A stretch of DNA of 8,155 bases from Candidatus Firestoneibacteriota bacterium (GTDB lineage Bacteria; JACRDZ01), in the NCBI GenBank assembly GCA_016212735.1, contig JACRDZ010000111.1, positions 1-8,155 on the forward strand. Reading direction: 5' to 3'. Of this stretch, positions 1 through 5,999 are shown one piece after another. The first letter of the stretch is position 1, and each line of letters starts with the position of its first letter. A program made the position numbers and the translations under genes. Under the pieces are notes generated by a model that was not told the origin of the DNA, ran no database searches, and saw only the letters and a program-made list of their open reading frames with translations.

Positions 1-659
1 AAAAAAAATGCTACATTATCTCCTACGCGAGCGGCCTGTTTTGTATTATTGGTTACAATAATAAATGTAAAATCTTTTTTTAATAATTGCATTGCTTCTT
101 CAATTTTTGCTGTTGATATAGGATCCAGACCGGAACAGGGTTCATCCAGAAGGATTACTTCAGGATTTAAAGCAAGTGTTCTTGCTATACATAATCTCTG
201 CTGTTGTCCCCCTGAAAGTTTTAGAGCGGATGTATTCAATCTGTCTTTTACTTCATCCCATAAAAAAGCTGATTTTAAAGAAGTTTCAACAATTTCATCC
301 ATTTTCGATCTGGAATTTATACCAGCCAGCCATGGACCATAAATAATGTTTTCATATATAGAACGGGGTAAAGGTATCGGCATAGCAAAAACCATACCTA
401 TCTTACGCCGCAATATTTCAACGCTAATTTTATCAGTATAGATATCTTCCCCGTCTAATAAAATACTCCCTGATCTTTCCAGTCTAAAGTCAAGATCACT
501 AAGTCTGTTTATAGTACGCAGAAATGTTGTTTTTCCGCTTCTTGCCGGACCTATTATAGCCAGAATACTGTTGTTATTCACTTCAAGATTAATATTTTTT
601 AAAATAACTGAATTCCCAACGCTGACATTTAAATTTTTTACTAAAATTTTAATAGACAT
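1..659 (-). CDS. pstB: Phosphate ABC transporter ATP-binding protein PstB, partial (C-terminus off the left edge)
   Basis: This is the cytoplasmic ATPase that powers PstSCA phosphate import. The frame is open from an ATG at 659 to the window edge (219 full codons); the family is usually about 250 residues, so some 30 are missing. Visible motifs are Walker A GPARSGKTT (37-45), signature LSGGQ (148-152), Walker B ILLDE (169-173) and the PstB-typical DPIST (179-183) and QAAR (208-211). Two catalytic positions are unusual. The Q-loop, normally VFQKPNPFP in PstB, reads VFAMPIPLP with Ala92 in place of Gln. The H-loop, normally VTHN, reads VTNN with Asn204 in place of His. A GGAG Shine-Dalgarno sequence lies at 665-668. 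It follows pstA by 26 nt as the fourth gene of the operon. Assignment to PstB rests on these motifs and the context; the changed loops suggest a divergent subfamily rather than a dead gene, since the frame is intact. Confidence 0.93.
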   Translation of the reverse strand, partial: MSIKILVKNLNVSVGNSVILKNINLEVNNNSILAIIGPARSGKTTFLRTINRLSDLDFRLERSGSILLDGEDIYTDKISVEILRRKIGMVFAMPIPLPRSIYENIIYGPWLAGINSRSKMDEIVETSLKSAFLWDEVKDRLNTSALKLSGGQQQRLCIARTLALNPEVILLDEPCSGLDPISTAKIEEAMQLLKKDFTFIIVTNNTKQAARVGDNVAFF

Positions 660-685
660 TGTTTCTCCAAAAATACCATTATTTT

Positions 686-1519
686 TCATGAATATCTTGA
701 AGTGATTTTATGCATAATCCAGTAAGCAAAAGTATTAATAAGCAAAATGGAAATTACAAGTATTGCTGCTGTACCATATGCATTCTGCATTGATATCCCT
801 TCTCTTGCTAAGATATAAAAATGCACAGACATTGTTCTTGATGAATCGAATAAAGACCTTGGAATATTCAAAGATGATCCTGCAGTAAAAATAACAGCGG
901 CTGTTTCTCCTATACTTCGGCCAATACCAAGAATAACACCTGTAAATATACCAGGTAAAGCTCCAGGTAAAACTACATTTTTCACTGTCTGCCATTTGGT
1001 CGCACCCAGAGAATAACTTACTTCTCTAAAAGAATAAGGAACAGCTTTTATTGCTTCTTCAGTAGTTCTTATAATAGTTGGAAGTATCATAAAAGCCAGA
1101 GTAAGACCACCAGAAAGAATTGACCACCCAAATCCTAAATATTCTACAAAAAGAACAAAACCAAAGAGCCCAAATATAATCGAAGGTATTCCTGCCAGAC
1201 ATTCTGTCCCAAATCTTACAATTTTAGTTGAATATCCTTCCTGAGTATATTCAGTGAGAAAAATAGCTGTTCCAACACCTAAAGGTGTTGAAATAACAAC
1301 TGCAACTAATGTTATTAAAATAGTACCGATAATAGTAGGGAAAATTCCTCCTCTATTCCCCATATCCATGGGAGATTCCAGAAGAAATTCTTTTGTTACC
1401 TGAGGCAGACCGTTTTTTAGTACATAAAAAATTATGAAAACAAGTATTGCAATTGAAAATAAAGTACTAATTAATAAAATAGATTTAACTATAGATTGAA
1501 TTATTTTTGATCTTGACAA
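686..1519 (-). CDS. pstA: Phosphate ABC transporter permease PstA
   Basis: This 277-residue inner-membrane subunit forms the phosphate channel together with PstC. It has an N-terminal membrane helix (about 10-34), a short loop and then several further helices. The binding-protein-dependent transport signature (EAA loop that docks PstB) runs over about 166-192, with the core SLGATKWQTV followed by LPGALPGI. The PstA/PstC hallmarks AGIPSIIFG (109-117) and GRSIGETAAV (200-209) are present, and the length is normal. The start is TTG at 1517-1519. A GGAGG ribosome binding site lies 7 nt upstream, and the next Met (residue 51) would delete the first membrane helix, so TTG is favoured. The gene lies 20 nt after pstC and 26 nt before pstB, consistent with one transcript. 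Confidence 0.96.
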   Translation of the reverse strand: MSRSKIIQSIVKSILLISTLFSIAILVFIIFYVLKNGLPQVTKEFLLESPMDMGNRGGIFPTIIGTILITLVAVVISTPLGVGTAIFLTEYTQEGYSTKIVRFGTECLAGIPSIIFGLFGFVLFVEYLGFGWSILSGGLTLAFMILPTIIRTTEEAIKAVPYSFREVSYSLGATKWQTVKNVVLPGALPGIFTGVILGIGRSIGETAAVIFTAGSSLNIPRSLFDSSRTMSVHFYILAREGISMQNAYGTAAILVISILLINTFAYWIMHKITSRYS

Positions 1520-1526
1520 AGTTTTT

Positions 1527-1531
1527 CCTCC
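1527..1531 (-). promoter_or_regulatory. Ribosome binding site that fixes the TTG start of pstA
   Basis: The minus strand reads GGAGG here, 7 nt before the TTG codon at 1517-1519. No ATG or GTG start lies nearby in frame, so this strong Shine-Dalgarno sequence decides the start. It sits in the 20-nt gap after the pstC stop codon. Confidence 0.8.
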
Positions 1532-1539
1532 GCAAGCTC

Positions 1540-2394
1540 TTAGGATGACTTATTATATTTTCCTTTTGTTAAGTTTGTTATTATGTTGATAATCATGATA
1601 AATATAAAAAGTACTATTCCTGTTGCAAAAAGAGCTCTTGCATGATCCCCTGTTGCATAACCCATTTCAAGAGCTATATTTGCAGTTAATGTCCGTGTTG
1701 TATCCAGAATCGAATGCGGAATTTTAACAGCGTTACCGGTTACCATGATTACAGCCATAGTCTCACCAATAGCACGTCCTATAGCTAAAATTACACTGGC
1801 TATAATACCCTGTTTTGCTGCAGGTAGAACTACTTTGTATATCATCTGCCAGTGTGTTGCCCCAAGAGCTAAGGCTCCCTCTCTGTAAGCTTTTGGTACA
1901 GCCTGTAAAGCATCTATAGATATACCAACAACTGTAGGAAGTATCATAATTCCCAATATTATTGCTCCAGCAAGAACAGAAAGACCAGGGCCTCCAAAAT
2001 ATTGTCGTATCAAAGGAGTCAAAATAACAACACCCATAAAACCATATACTACAGAAGGTATTCCAGCAAGGAGTTCCAGCATGGGTTTTAAAATCTTGCC
2101 AAACATTTTTGGAGAATATTCTACTATGTAAATTGAGCATGAAATACCAAGAGGAACGCCAACAATAATAGCACCAATAGTTATCCATATAGAACCGACA
2201 ATCATTGTGAAAATACCATATTGCTGATGTAAAGGATTCCATGTTTTGCTTAAAATAAAATTTGGGATGCCTATTTTAATAATTAATGGTAATCCTTCTT
2301 TAAAAATAAATATAGTTATCAACACAAGTATGGATATTGCAGAATAAGCAATTTCATATATTGAATAAGTAATTAATTTATTTTTAATTAACAT
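1540..2394 (-). CDS. pstC: Phosphate ABC transporter permease PstC
   Basis: This 284-residue inner-membrane permease pairs with PstA. It has an N-terminal membrane helix (about 12-31), a periplasmic stretch containing TWNPLHQQYGIF (51-62, a region typical of PstC), and further helices to the C-terminus. The EAA docking loop runs over about 171-197 with the core ALGATHWQMI and LPAAKQGI. The hallmarks LAGIPSVVYG (109-118) and GRAIGETMAV (206-215) are present. The ATG start has an AGAGGT ribosome binding site at 2405-2410, about 10 nt upstream. It lies 27 nt after pstS and 20 nt before pstA. Similarity to PstA is expected because the two permeases are paralogues; the NPLHQQYG region and the gene order support PstC here. 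Confidence 0.96.
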   Translation of the reverse strand: MLIKNKLITYSIYEIAYSAISILVLITIFIFKEGLPLIIKIGIPNFILSKTWNPLHQQYGIFTMIVGSIWITIGAIIVGVPLGISCSIYIVEYSPKMFGKILKPMLELLAGIPSVVYGFMGVVILTPLIRQYFGGPGLSVLAGAIILGIMILPTVVGISIDALQAVPKAYREGALALGATHWQMIYKVVLPAAKQGIIASVILAIGRAIGETMAVIMVTGNAVKIPHSILDTTRTLTANIALEMGYATGDHARALFATGIVLFIFIMIINIITNLTKGKYNKSS

Positions 2395-2421
2395 AAGTTA
2401 GCTTACCTCTATCGATATGAT

Positions 2422-3228
2422 TTATTTTGCCGGTATCAGCCCCTGTTTTTCCAATATTTTCTGACCTTCGGTACTTAATACAAAGTCCAGATATTTTTTT
2501 GCTAATCCTTCAGGTTCTCCTTTGGTTAATAAAAATATCGGTCTAATTAGTTTATATGTTCTGTTTTTCAGATTTTCGTGTGTAGGGATTATATCATTGA
2601 ATTTAACCACTTTAATTTTATCATTAATTAAACCATAAGAAATATATCCTATTGCATTAGGATCACCTGCTACATTTTCTCTTACAGTTCCATTTGAATC
2701 TTGAATAATAGATCTTTCTGACAGATGTTTATCTCCCATGGCAAGAGCCTCAAAAGAAGACCTTGTCCCGGAGCCTTCCTCACGTGAAATGATATTTATT
2801 GGTTTATCCTCTCCACCAAGTTCCTGCCATTTGCTTATTTCTCCGGAAAATATTTTCTGTATTTCATCTGTACTCAAATTTTCTATTTTGTTATTAGGAT
2901 TAACAATTATAACAATCCCATCTAAAGCTACAACATATTGCTTTAATGAACGTGCCTCAGGAGGAAGATCAACAAGATCTGCCATCCCAATATTTGCTAT
3001 TCCTGAAATTGCAGAGCGAATTCCCATGCTGGATCCGCCGCCCTGAACATTTATTGAAACTCCCAGATTTTTATGCATATATTCTTCTGCAAGTTTTTCA
3101 GCAAATGGCTGAAATGCTGTTGATCCTGCAATAGAGATGCTCTCTGTTTTTTTACCACAACCATTAATAATAATTAATAAAAATAATAAAGATAACAAAT
3201 AAATATAAACTTGTTTTTTATTTAGCAT
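2422..3228 (-). CDS. pstS: Phosphate-binding lipoprotein PstS
   Basis: This 268-residue substrate-binding protein captures phosphate outside the inner membrane and delivers it to PstCA. Residues 1-23 form a lipoprotein signal peptide: basic KK at 4-5, a hydrophobic core, then INGC with Cys24 as the lipidated residue (Asn at -2 is slightly unusual for a lipobox). Phosphate-site motifs typical of the short PstS family are GSTAFQP (35-41), GGGSSMGI (63-70) and SREEGSGTRSSFE (148-160); the Ser, Arg and Thr residues in these loops usually contact the oxyanion. The start is ATG with AGGAG at 3237-3241, 8 nt upstream. It is the first gene of the operon, and a putative Pho box lies about 75 nt upstream. 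Other oxyanion binders share this fold, but the motifs and the pstCAB neighbours make phosphate the best call. Confidence 0.96.
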   Translation of the reverse strand: MLNKKQVYIYLLSLLFLLIIINGCGKKTESISIAGSTAFQPFAEKLAEEYMHKNLGVSINVQGGGSSMGIRSAISGIANIGMADLVDLPPEARSLKQYVVALDGIVIIVNPNNKIENLSTDEIQKIFSGEISKWQELGGEDKPINIISREEGSGTRSSFEALAMGDKHLSERSIIQDSNGTVRENVAGDPNAIGYISYGLINDKIKVVKFNDIIPTHENLKNRTYKLIRPIFLLTKGEPEGLAKKYLDFVLSTEGQKILEKQGLIPAK

Positions 3229-3253
3229 TACAATTTCTCCTTTTTTATAATAG

Positions 3254-3259
3254 ATTATA
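3254..3259 (-). promoter_or_regulatory. Alternative -10 hexamer for pstS
   Basis: The minus strand reads a perfect TATAAT here, about 26 nt upstream of the pstS start codon. The -35 position 17 nt upstream (TAAAAT) is poor, and the Pho box is too far away to serve it. It may be a basal promoter or a chance match in AT-rich DNA. Confidence 0.3.
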
Positions 3260-3281
3260 ATTTAATTATGGAATTTATTTT

Positions 3282-3321
3282 ATCATAAAAAAATAAATTG
3301 AGTGTTAAATGTATGTTAAAT
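3282..3321 (-). promoter_or_regulatory. Putative Pho box and -10 of the pstSCAB promoter
   Basis: Two identical 8-mers, TGTTAAAT at 3303-3310 and 3314-3321 on the plus strand, start exactly 11 bp apart. Read towards pstS they give TTAACA-N5-TTAACA, the direct-repeat arrangement known for PhoP of Bacillus and close to cyanobacterial and PhoB boxes (one repeat per helical turn). A TATGAT -10 (5 of 6 to consensus) lies at 3282-3287, 15 nt downstream, so the nearer repeat overlaps the -35 position, as expected for activation by a PhoB/PhoP-type regulator under phosphate limitation. Only two clear repeats are present. The regulator gene is not in the window. Confidence 0.6.
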
Positions 3322-3356
3322 TTTTAAAGAGATAAAATGTAAGCTTTAAATTTTTC

Positions 3357-3387
3357 TTGACATCTATTTGATTTATATTAATAATAT
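3357..3387 (+). promoter_or_regulatory. Candidate sigma-70 promoter of the multiheme cytochrome gene
   Basis: A perfect -35 hexamer TTGACA lies at 3357-3362. The -10 is less clear: TAATAA at 3379-3384 gives 16-nt spacing and TAATAT at 3382-3387 gives 19-nt spacing. Transcription would begin near 3390-3395, leaving a leader of about 165 nt before the ATG at 3560. The perfect -35 is the main support; the -10 is weak in uniformly AT-rich sequence. Confidence 0.45.
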
Positions 3388-3396
3388 AAAATATTA

Positions 3397-3416
3397 ATTC
3401 TTAACAATTTAAGAAT
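3397..3416. promoter_or_regulatory. Perfect inverted repeat at the cytochrome promoter (possible repressor operator)
   Basis: ATTCTTAA (3397-3404) and TTAAGAAT (3409-3416) are exact reverse complements separated by CAAT. The 7-4-7 core TTCTTAA-N4-TTAAGAA has the same layout as the Rex operator form TTGTTAA-N4-TTAACAA, differing at one base per arm. It lies just downstream of the predicted -10, where a bound repressor would block transcription. A further partial pairing, ATTA (3393-3396) with TAAT (3419-3422), could extend it as an RNA hairpin. Assignment to a specific regulator is inference. Confidence 0.5.
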
Positions 3417-3515
3417 ACTAATCTGGTAAAATACAAAGGGGGTGACGCTTTAATCATTATTGATATGTAATTATACCTGTTAATCTGTGTAATTCTGTCT
3501 TTAATATTTGTAATC

Positions 3516-3537
3516 AGTTAATGTATAGACATTAGCT
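3516..3537 (+). promoter_or_regulatory. Leader hairpin next to the cytochrome ribosome binding site
   Basis: AGTTAATGT (3516-3524) can pair with ACATTAGCT (3529-3537) through nine pairs, one of them G-U, around the loop ATAG. It ends 4 nt before the AAAAGGAGG at 3542-3550. In the mRNA it could protect the 5' end or modulate translation. It is not followed by a U-run, so it is not a terminator. Confidence 0.4.
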
Positions 3538-3541
3538 TTGC

Positions 3542-3550
3542 AAAAGGAGG
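3542..3550 (+). promoter_or_regulatory. Strong ribosome binding site of the cytochrome gene
   Basis: AAAAGGAGG lies 9 nt before the ATG at 3560. It is the strongest Shine-Dalgarno sequence in the window and predicts high translation of the cytochrome. Confidence 0.85.
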
Positions 3551-3559
3551 AACACTTAA

Positions 3560-4720
3560 ATGATTGAATGGATAAAGAATAATTTAGCATTAGCAGTTGT
3601 AATTGCTATTGTTGTTGGAACAGTAGCTTTTGTAGGCGGTATAAAAGTAGCAGATCAGCCTTTTTTCTGTGGTATGCTGTGTCATGAAATGCAGCCGCAT
3701 GTTGATTCTCTGGAAGCTAATTTTCATGGTAAAAATGGTGTAACATGTATGGATTGTCATTCCGAACAGGGATTCATCAATCATGCAATAGAACATGCTG
3801 TCTCAGCAAAACTTATGATACCTCATATTACAAAAGTTTATTTAGAAGATGAACATGGTTTACATAAAGATATTGCAGGTTTTAACCATGAAGAAATGAA
3901 TTATAAAGGGAAAGTTGATACTGAAGCAGAACAAGAACTCTTTAAAAAATGTATGGCATGTCATCCTGATAGACTTAGTAAATCTTATTTTATGAAAGCA
4001 AATCCTCATATGGAAATAACTGTAACTGAAAATTGTAAGCGCTGTCATGAAGAAATTGCAAAAAGTAAAGTTGAAGATTTAAATGAAGCAAAAAAATTAT
4101 TAACAGATTTTTCTAAACCCTTAAAAATTGCTAATGTTCATCCTTTACATATTGACAGACATATCGGAGAAAAAGAAATTTTATGTGTAGCATGTCATAA
4201 TCGTGTGGTACATAGCAACAATCCTCAGGTTCATATCCCTGGTATGGAGATGTGTTTCAGATGTCATAATAAAGGCGGAAAAGCTCCTGAAGTAGAATGC
4301 AAAGGATGTCATCTTGGACAGGCAAATCTTTTTGCAGGTATAGAAGGTAAAGACGTTGACCAAAATGCTTCTTTTATGGCTGACATTGGATGTGCTGATT
4401 GTCATTCAAATGATATGAAATTTGATATTCAGGCTTGTGTTGGATGTCACGATGATTCATATAAAGATAAACTTAAAGAATATAAAGATAGTTACAAAAC
4501 AAAATATGATAATGTTAAGAAAGTTTATGATGAAGTACAGGAATCAGTAAAAATGGGCAAAACCTTAGGGCAAGCTGAAGCTTTATATAATAAAGCTAGT
4601 TTCAACTTTAAATATGCTGAGTTAGACGGAAGCAAAGGTATGCATAATCCTGATTTTACAAGTGCTCTTTTAGACAAATCTCTTGCTGATTTAGAAGAAG
4701 TAAAAAAAGCTTTAAAATAG
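3560..4720 (+). CDS. Membrane-anchored multiheme c-type cytochrome (NapC/NirT-like N-terminus, up to nine hemes)
   Basis: This 386-residue electron-transfer protein is probably anchored in the inner membrane with its hemes in the periplasm. Residues 8-28 form a single N-terminal membrane helix with no signal cleavage site. Eight CXXCH motifs have their first Cys at 63, 131, 159, 209, 232, 247, 278 and 293. An N-terminal CGMLCHEM (37-44) has CX3CH spacing with Met two residues after His, as in the first, Met-linked heme of NapC/NirT/NrfH quinol dehydrogenases. About 15 other His residues could serve as distal ligands. Residues 300-345 are charged and helical, and the C-terminus carries GMHNPDF (360-366) before a final helix, resembling NrfA-type C-termini. 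The inferred role is quinol oxidation and electron delivery to periplasmic partners. It is monocistronic, diverges from pst and converges on the NosR-like operon. The exact acceptor and family name are not determinable from the sequence. Confidence 0.88.
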   Translation: MIEWIKNNLALAVVIAIVVGTVAFVGGIKVADQPFFCGMLCHEMQPHVDSLEANFHGKNGVTCMDCHSEQGFINHAIEHAVSAKLMIPHITKVYLEDEHGLHKDIAGFNHEEMNYKGKVDTEAEQELFKKCMACHPDRLSKSYFMKANPHMEITVTENCKRCHEEIAKSKVEDLNEAKKLLTDFSKPLKIANVHPLHIDRHIGEKEILCVACHNRVVHSNNPQVHIPGMEMCFRCHNKGGKAPEVECKGCHLGQANLFAGIEGKDVDQNASFMADIGCADCHSNDMKFDIQACVGCHDDSYKDKLKEYKDSYKTKYDNVKKVYDEVQESVKMGKTLGQAEALYNKASFNFKYAELDGSKGMHNPDFTSALLDKSLADLEEVKKALK

Positions 4721-4738
4721 TAAGTAAACTGAACATTA

Positions 4739-4772
4739 AAAAAACCCGCTTTGAAATTTAAGCGGGTTTTTT
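4739..4772. terminator. Bidirectional rho-independent terminator
   Basis: AAAAAACCCGCTT (4739-4751) pairs perfectly with AAGCGGGTTTTTT (4760-4772), a 13-bp stem around an 8-nt loop. A T-run follows on each strand: six T on the plus strand and seven on the minus strand. It serves the cytochrome gene (stop 18 nt upstream) and the convergent NosR-like gene, whose TAA codon (4771-4773) overlaps the stem by two bases. Confidence 0.93.
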
Positions 4773-5979
4773 ATTTTCTATCTTGCTTTTTCAAAAATAT
4801 TTTTCTACAAGATAAAAAAAGTTTACTTAGAAAATCAAGAACTGCTCCTGCTGCGCAGAAATATTTGCACCAGAAACGATTATATATAAAACTTGCTAAT
4901 AAGACAAAAAAAACTAATATCCAGCTTAATATTGTTCCCATACGACCGAACAACGTTGAGAAAGGTTCATAAACAGTAAGAAAAATATTCCCTGTAATAC
5001 TGCTTACCAATACAATTATCCAGAGTATAATAAATTTTATATTTCCGATTTTTTCTCCTATATTTCGAGGAGGTACACTACCAAGACGATTAATAGAATA
5101 TATAAATTCCTGCACTCCTCCAAAAGGACAGATATAATAACAATATATTCTTCCCCATAGTATTGTGGTTAACAATATCGCAATTATAAGTAAATACCAT
5201 ATTAGATAATTACTGATATCTGGAAATTTCAAAAATAATATATTTAAAATATTTATAATTGAAAAAAAATTTTCCTTAAAAAATCCCAGATAAAAAATCC
5301 CAAGTATTAAGCTTACATTACGCAAGGTTTTATTTTTAATTTTGTAAGCTATTATTGCTATTAAAAATAATCCCAGAAGTAATGGTAAATCCTGGTTAAT
5401 AAACATATCCTGCCAGACAAATTCATCTTCTTTAGGAACAGGGAGATTAAATACATTTTTACCTATAAATCTTGCGCTTTTTCTAACAGCTCTGTTTATA
5501 GCAGTTACAGATATAGTTGCACGGGATATACCGTCTATATCTTTACCTATTTCAAAGTTATTATTTAATGATAAACCGGAATATTGGTTATAAAACCACT
5601 TTTGAGTAATACCATTTGCATATGATGGTGTTTCTGAATGATGAATAATTCTAATCCCTGTAATTGTTCCGTTTTTTTCCATACCAACAAGAATTTTTAT
5701 CGGTCCTGCATATCCTTTTTCATCAGGGAAAAGGTCGGAAGTAATAAAAATTGCACCCAATATTTCATTTTTGTTATTTATATTTTTATAAACAATATAA
5801 TGCGGAGGATTCTTAAATTTAATGGAAAATGAAGAAGCTTGAGGGAAGACTTCCTTTAAAAAATCTTTTTCATTGATTTTTTCCTGTTGAAAATATCTTT
5901 GAGATAAATTATAAATCAACGGAGAAAAAAGAATTGTAACAAGTATTAAATATTTAAAAAAACTAACAAATTTTTTCAT
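4771..5979 (-). CDS. NosR/NirI-like FMN-binding membrane protein with CX3CP-type motifs
   Basis: This is a 402-residue predicted inner-membrane redox protein. A membrane anchor (about 7-24) is followed by an extracytoplasmic FMN-binding domain of the NosR/RnfG/NqrC type (about 35-175). That domain has HHSETPSYANGI (113-124) and the flavinylation-like motif DGISRAT (149-155), where Thr155 would carry FMN attached by an ApbE-type transferase. About five or six membrane helices follow (about 196-366). Two cysteine motifs lie at helix ends: CYYICPFGG (280-288) and CKYFCAAGA (371-379); the second lacks the usual Pro. Unlike full NosR, no C-terminal ferredoxin CX2CX2CX3C clusters follow. NosR-, NirI- and PceC-like proteins are thought to move electrons between the quinone pool or cytoplasm and periplasmic partners. 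The ATG is preceded by AGG at 5986-5988. It lies 20 nt after the response regulator, so co-transcription is likely. Confidence 0.85.
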   Translation of the reverse strand: MKKFVSFFKYLILVTILFSPLIYNLSQRYFQQEKINEKDFLKEVFPQASSFSIKFKNPPHYIVYKNINNKNEILGAIFITSDLFPDEKGYAGPIKILVGMEKNGTITGIRIIHHSETPSYANGITQKWFYNQYSGLSLNNNFEIGKDIDGISRATISVTAINRAVRKSARFIGKNVFNLPVPKEDEFVWQDMFINQDLPLLLGLFLIAIIAYKIKNKTLRNVSLILGIFYLGFFKENFFSIINILNILFLKFPDISNYLIWYLLIIAILLTTILWGRIYCYYICPFGGVQEFIYSINRLGSVPPRNIGEKIGNIKFIILWIIVLVSSITGNIFLTVYEPFSTLFGRMGTILSWILVFFVLLASFIYNRFWCKYFCAAGAVLDFLSKLFLSCRKIFLKKQDRK

Positions 5980-5999
5980 ATTTTACCTGATGCTTTTTA

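Larger units (their letters stand above)
3229..3559. other. Divergent pst/cytochrome control region
   Basis: This 331-bp, very AT-rich gap separates pstS (minus strand) from the cytochrome gene (plus strand). I see no coding sequence in it: the one SD-like patch, AAAGGGGGTGA at 3435-3445, is followed only by a three-codon frame. It holds a putative Pho box and -10 for pst, a TTGACA promoter candidate for the cytochrome, a perfect dyad at 3397-3416, a leader of about 165 nt with loosely phased TGTAAT/TGTTAAT words, and a hairpin directly before the cytochrome ribosome binding site. No sigma-54 GG-N10-GC element was found facing either gene. Confidence 0.8.

Noticed and set aside
49..342. Plus-strand open frame of 97 codons inside the pstB region
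   Set aside because: It is antisense to a clear ABC ATPase frame with Walker and signature motifs, and its translation has no recognisable domain.
2422..3228. PstS-like protein as an arsenate or molybdate binder, given the respiratory neighbours
   Set aside because: The GST, GGGSS and SREEGSGTR motifs and the complete pstCAB context are those of ordinary phosphate uptake; nothing in the sequence supports another oxyanion.
3435..3454. Shine-Dalgarno-like AAAGGGGGTGA as the start of a small leader peptide gene
   Set aside because: The only nearby start gives GTG ACG CTT TAA, a three-codon frame; no longer frame with suitable spacing follows.
3435..3480. c-di-GMP (GEMM-like) riboswitch suggested by GGTGACGC in the leader
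   Set aside because: The conserved AGGGCAAA core and the paired stems of the GEMM motif are absent.
3425..3541. Sigma-54 promoter for the cytochrome gene
   Set aside because: None of the GG dinucleotides in the leader has a GC 10 nt downstream, and the GC before the ribosome binding site lacks a GG at the right distance.
4751..4972. Plus-strand frame of 73 codons at the convergent junction
   Set aside because: It begins inside the terminator and runs antisense to the C-terminal membrane and Cys motif region of the NosR-like gene.
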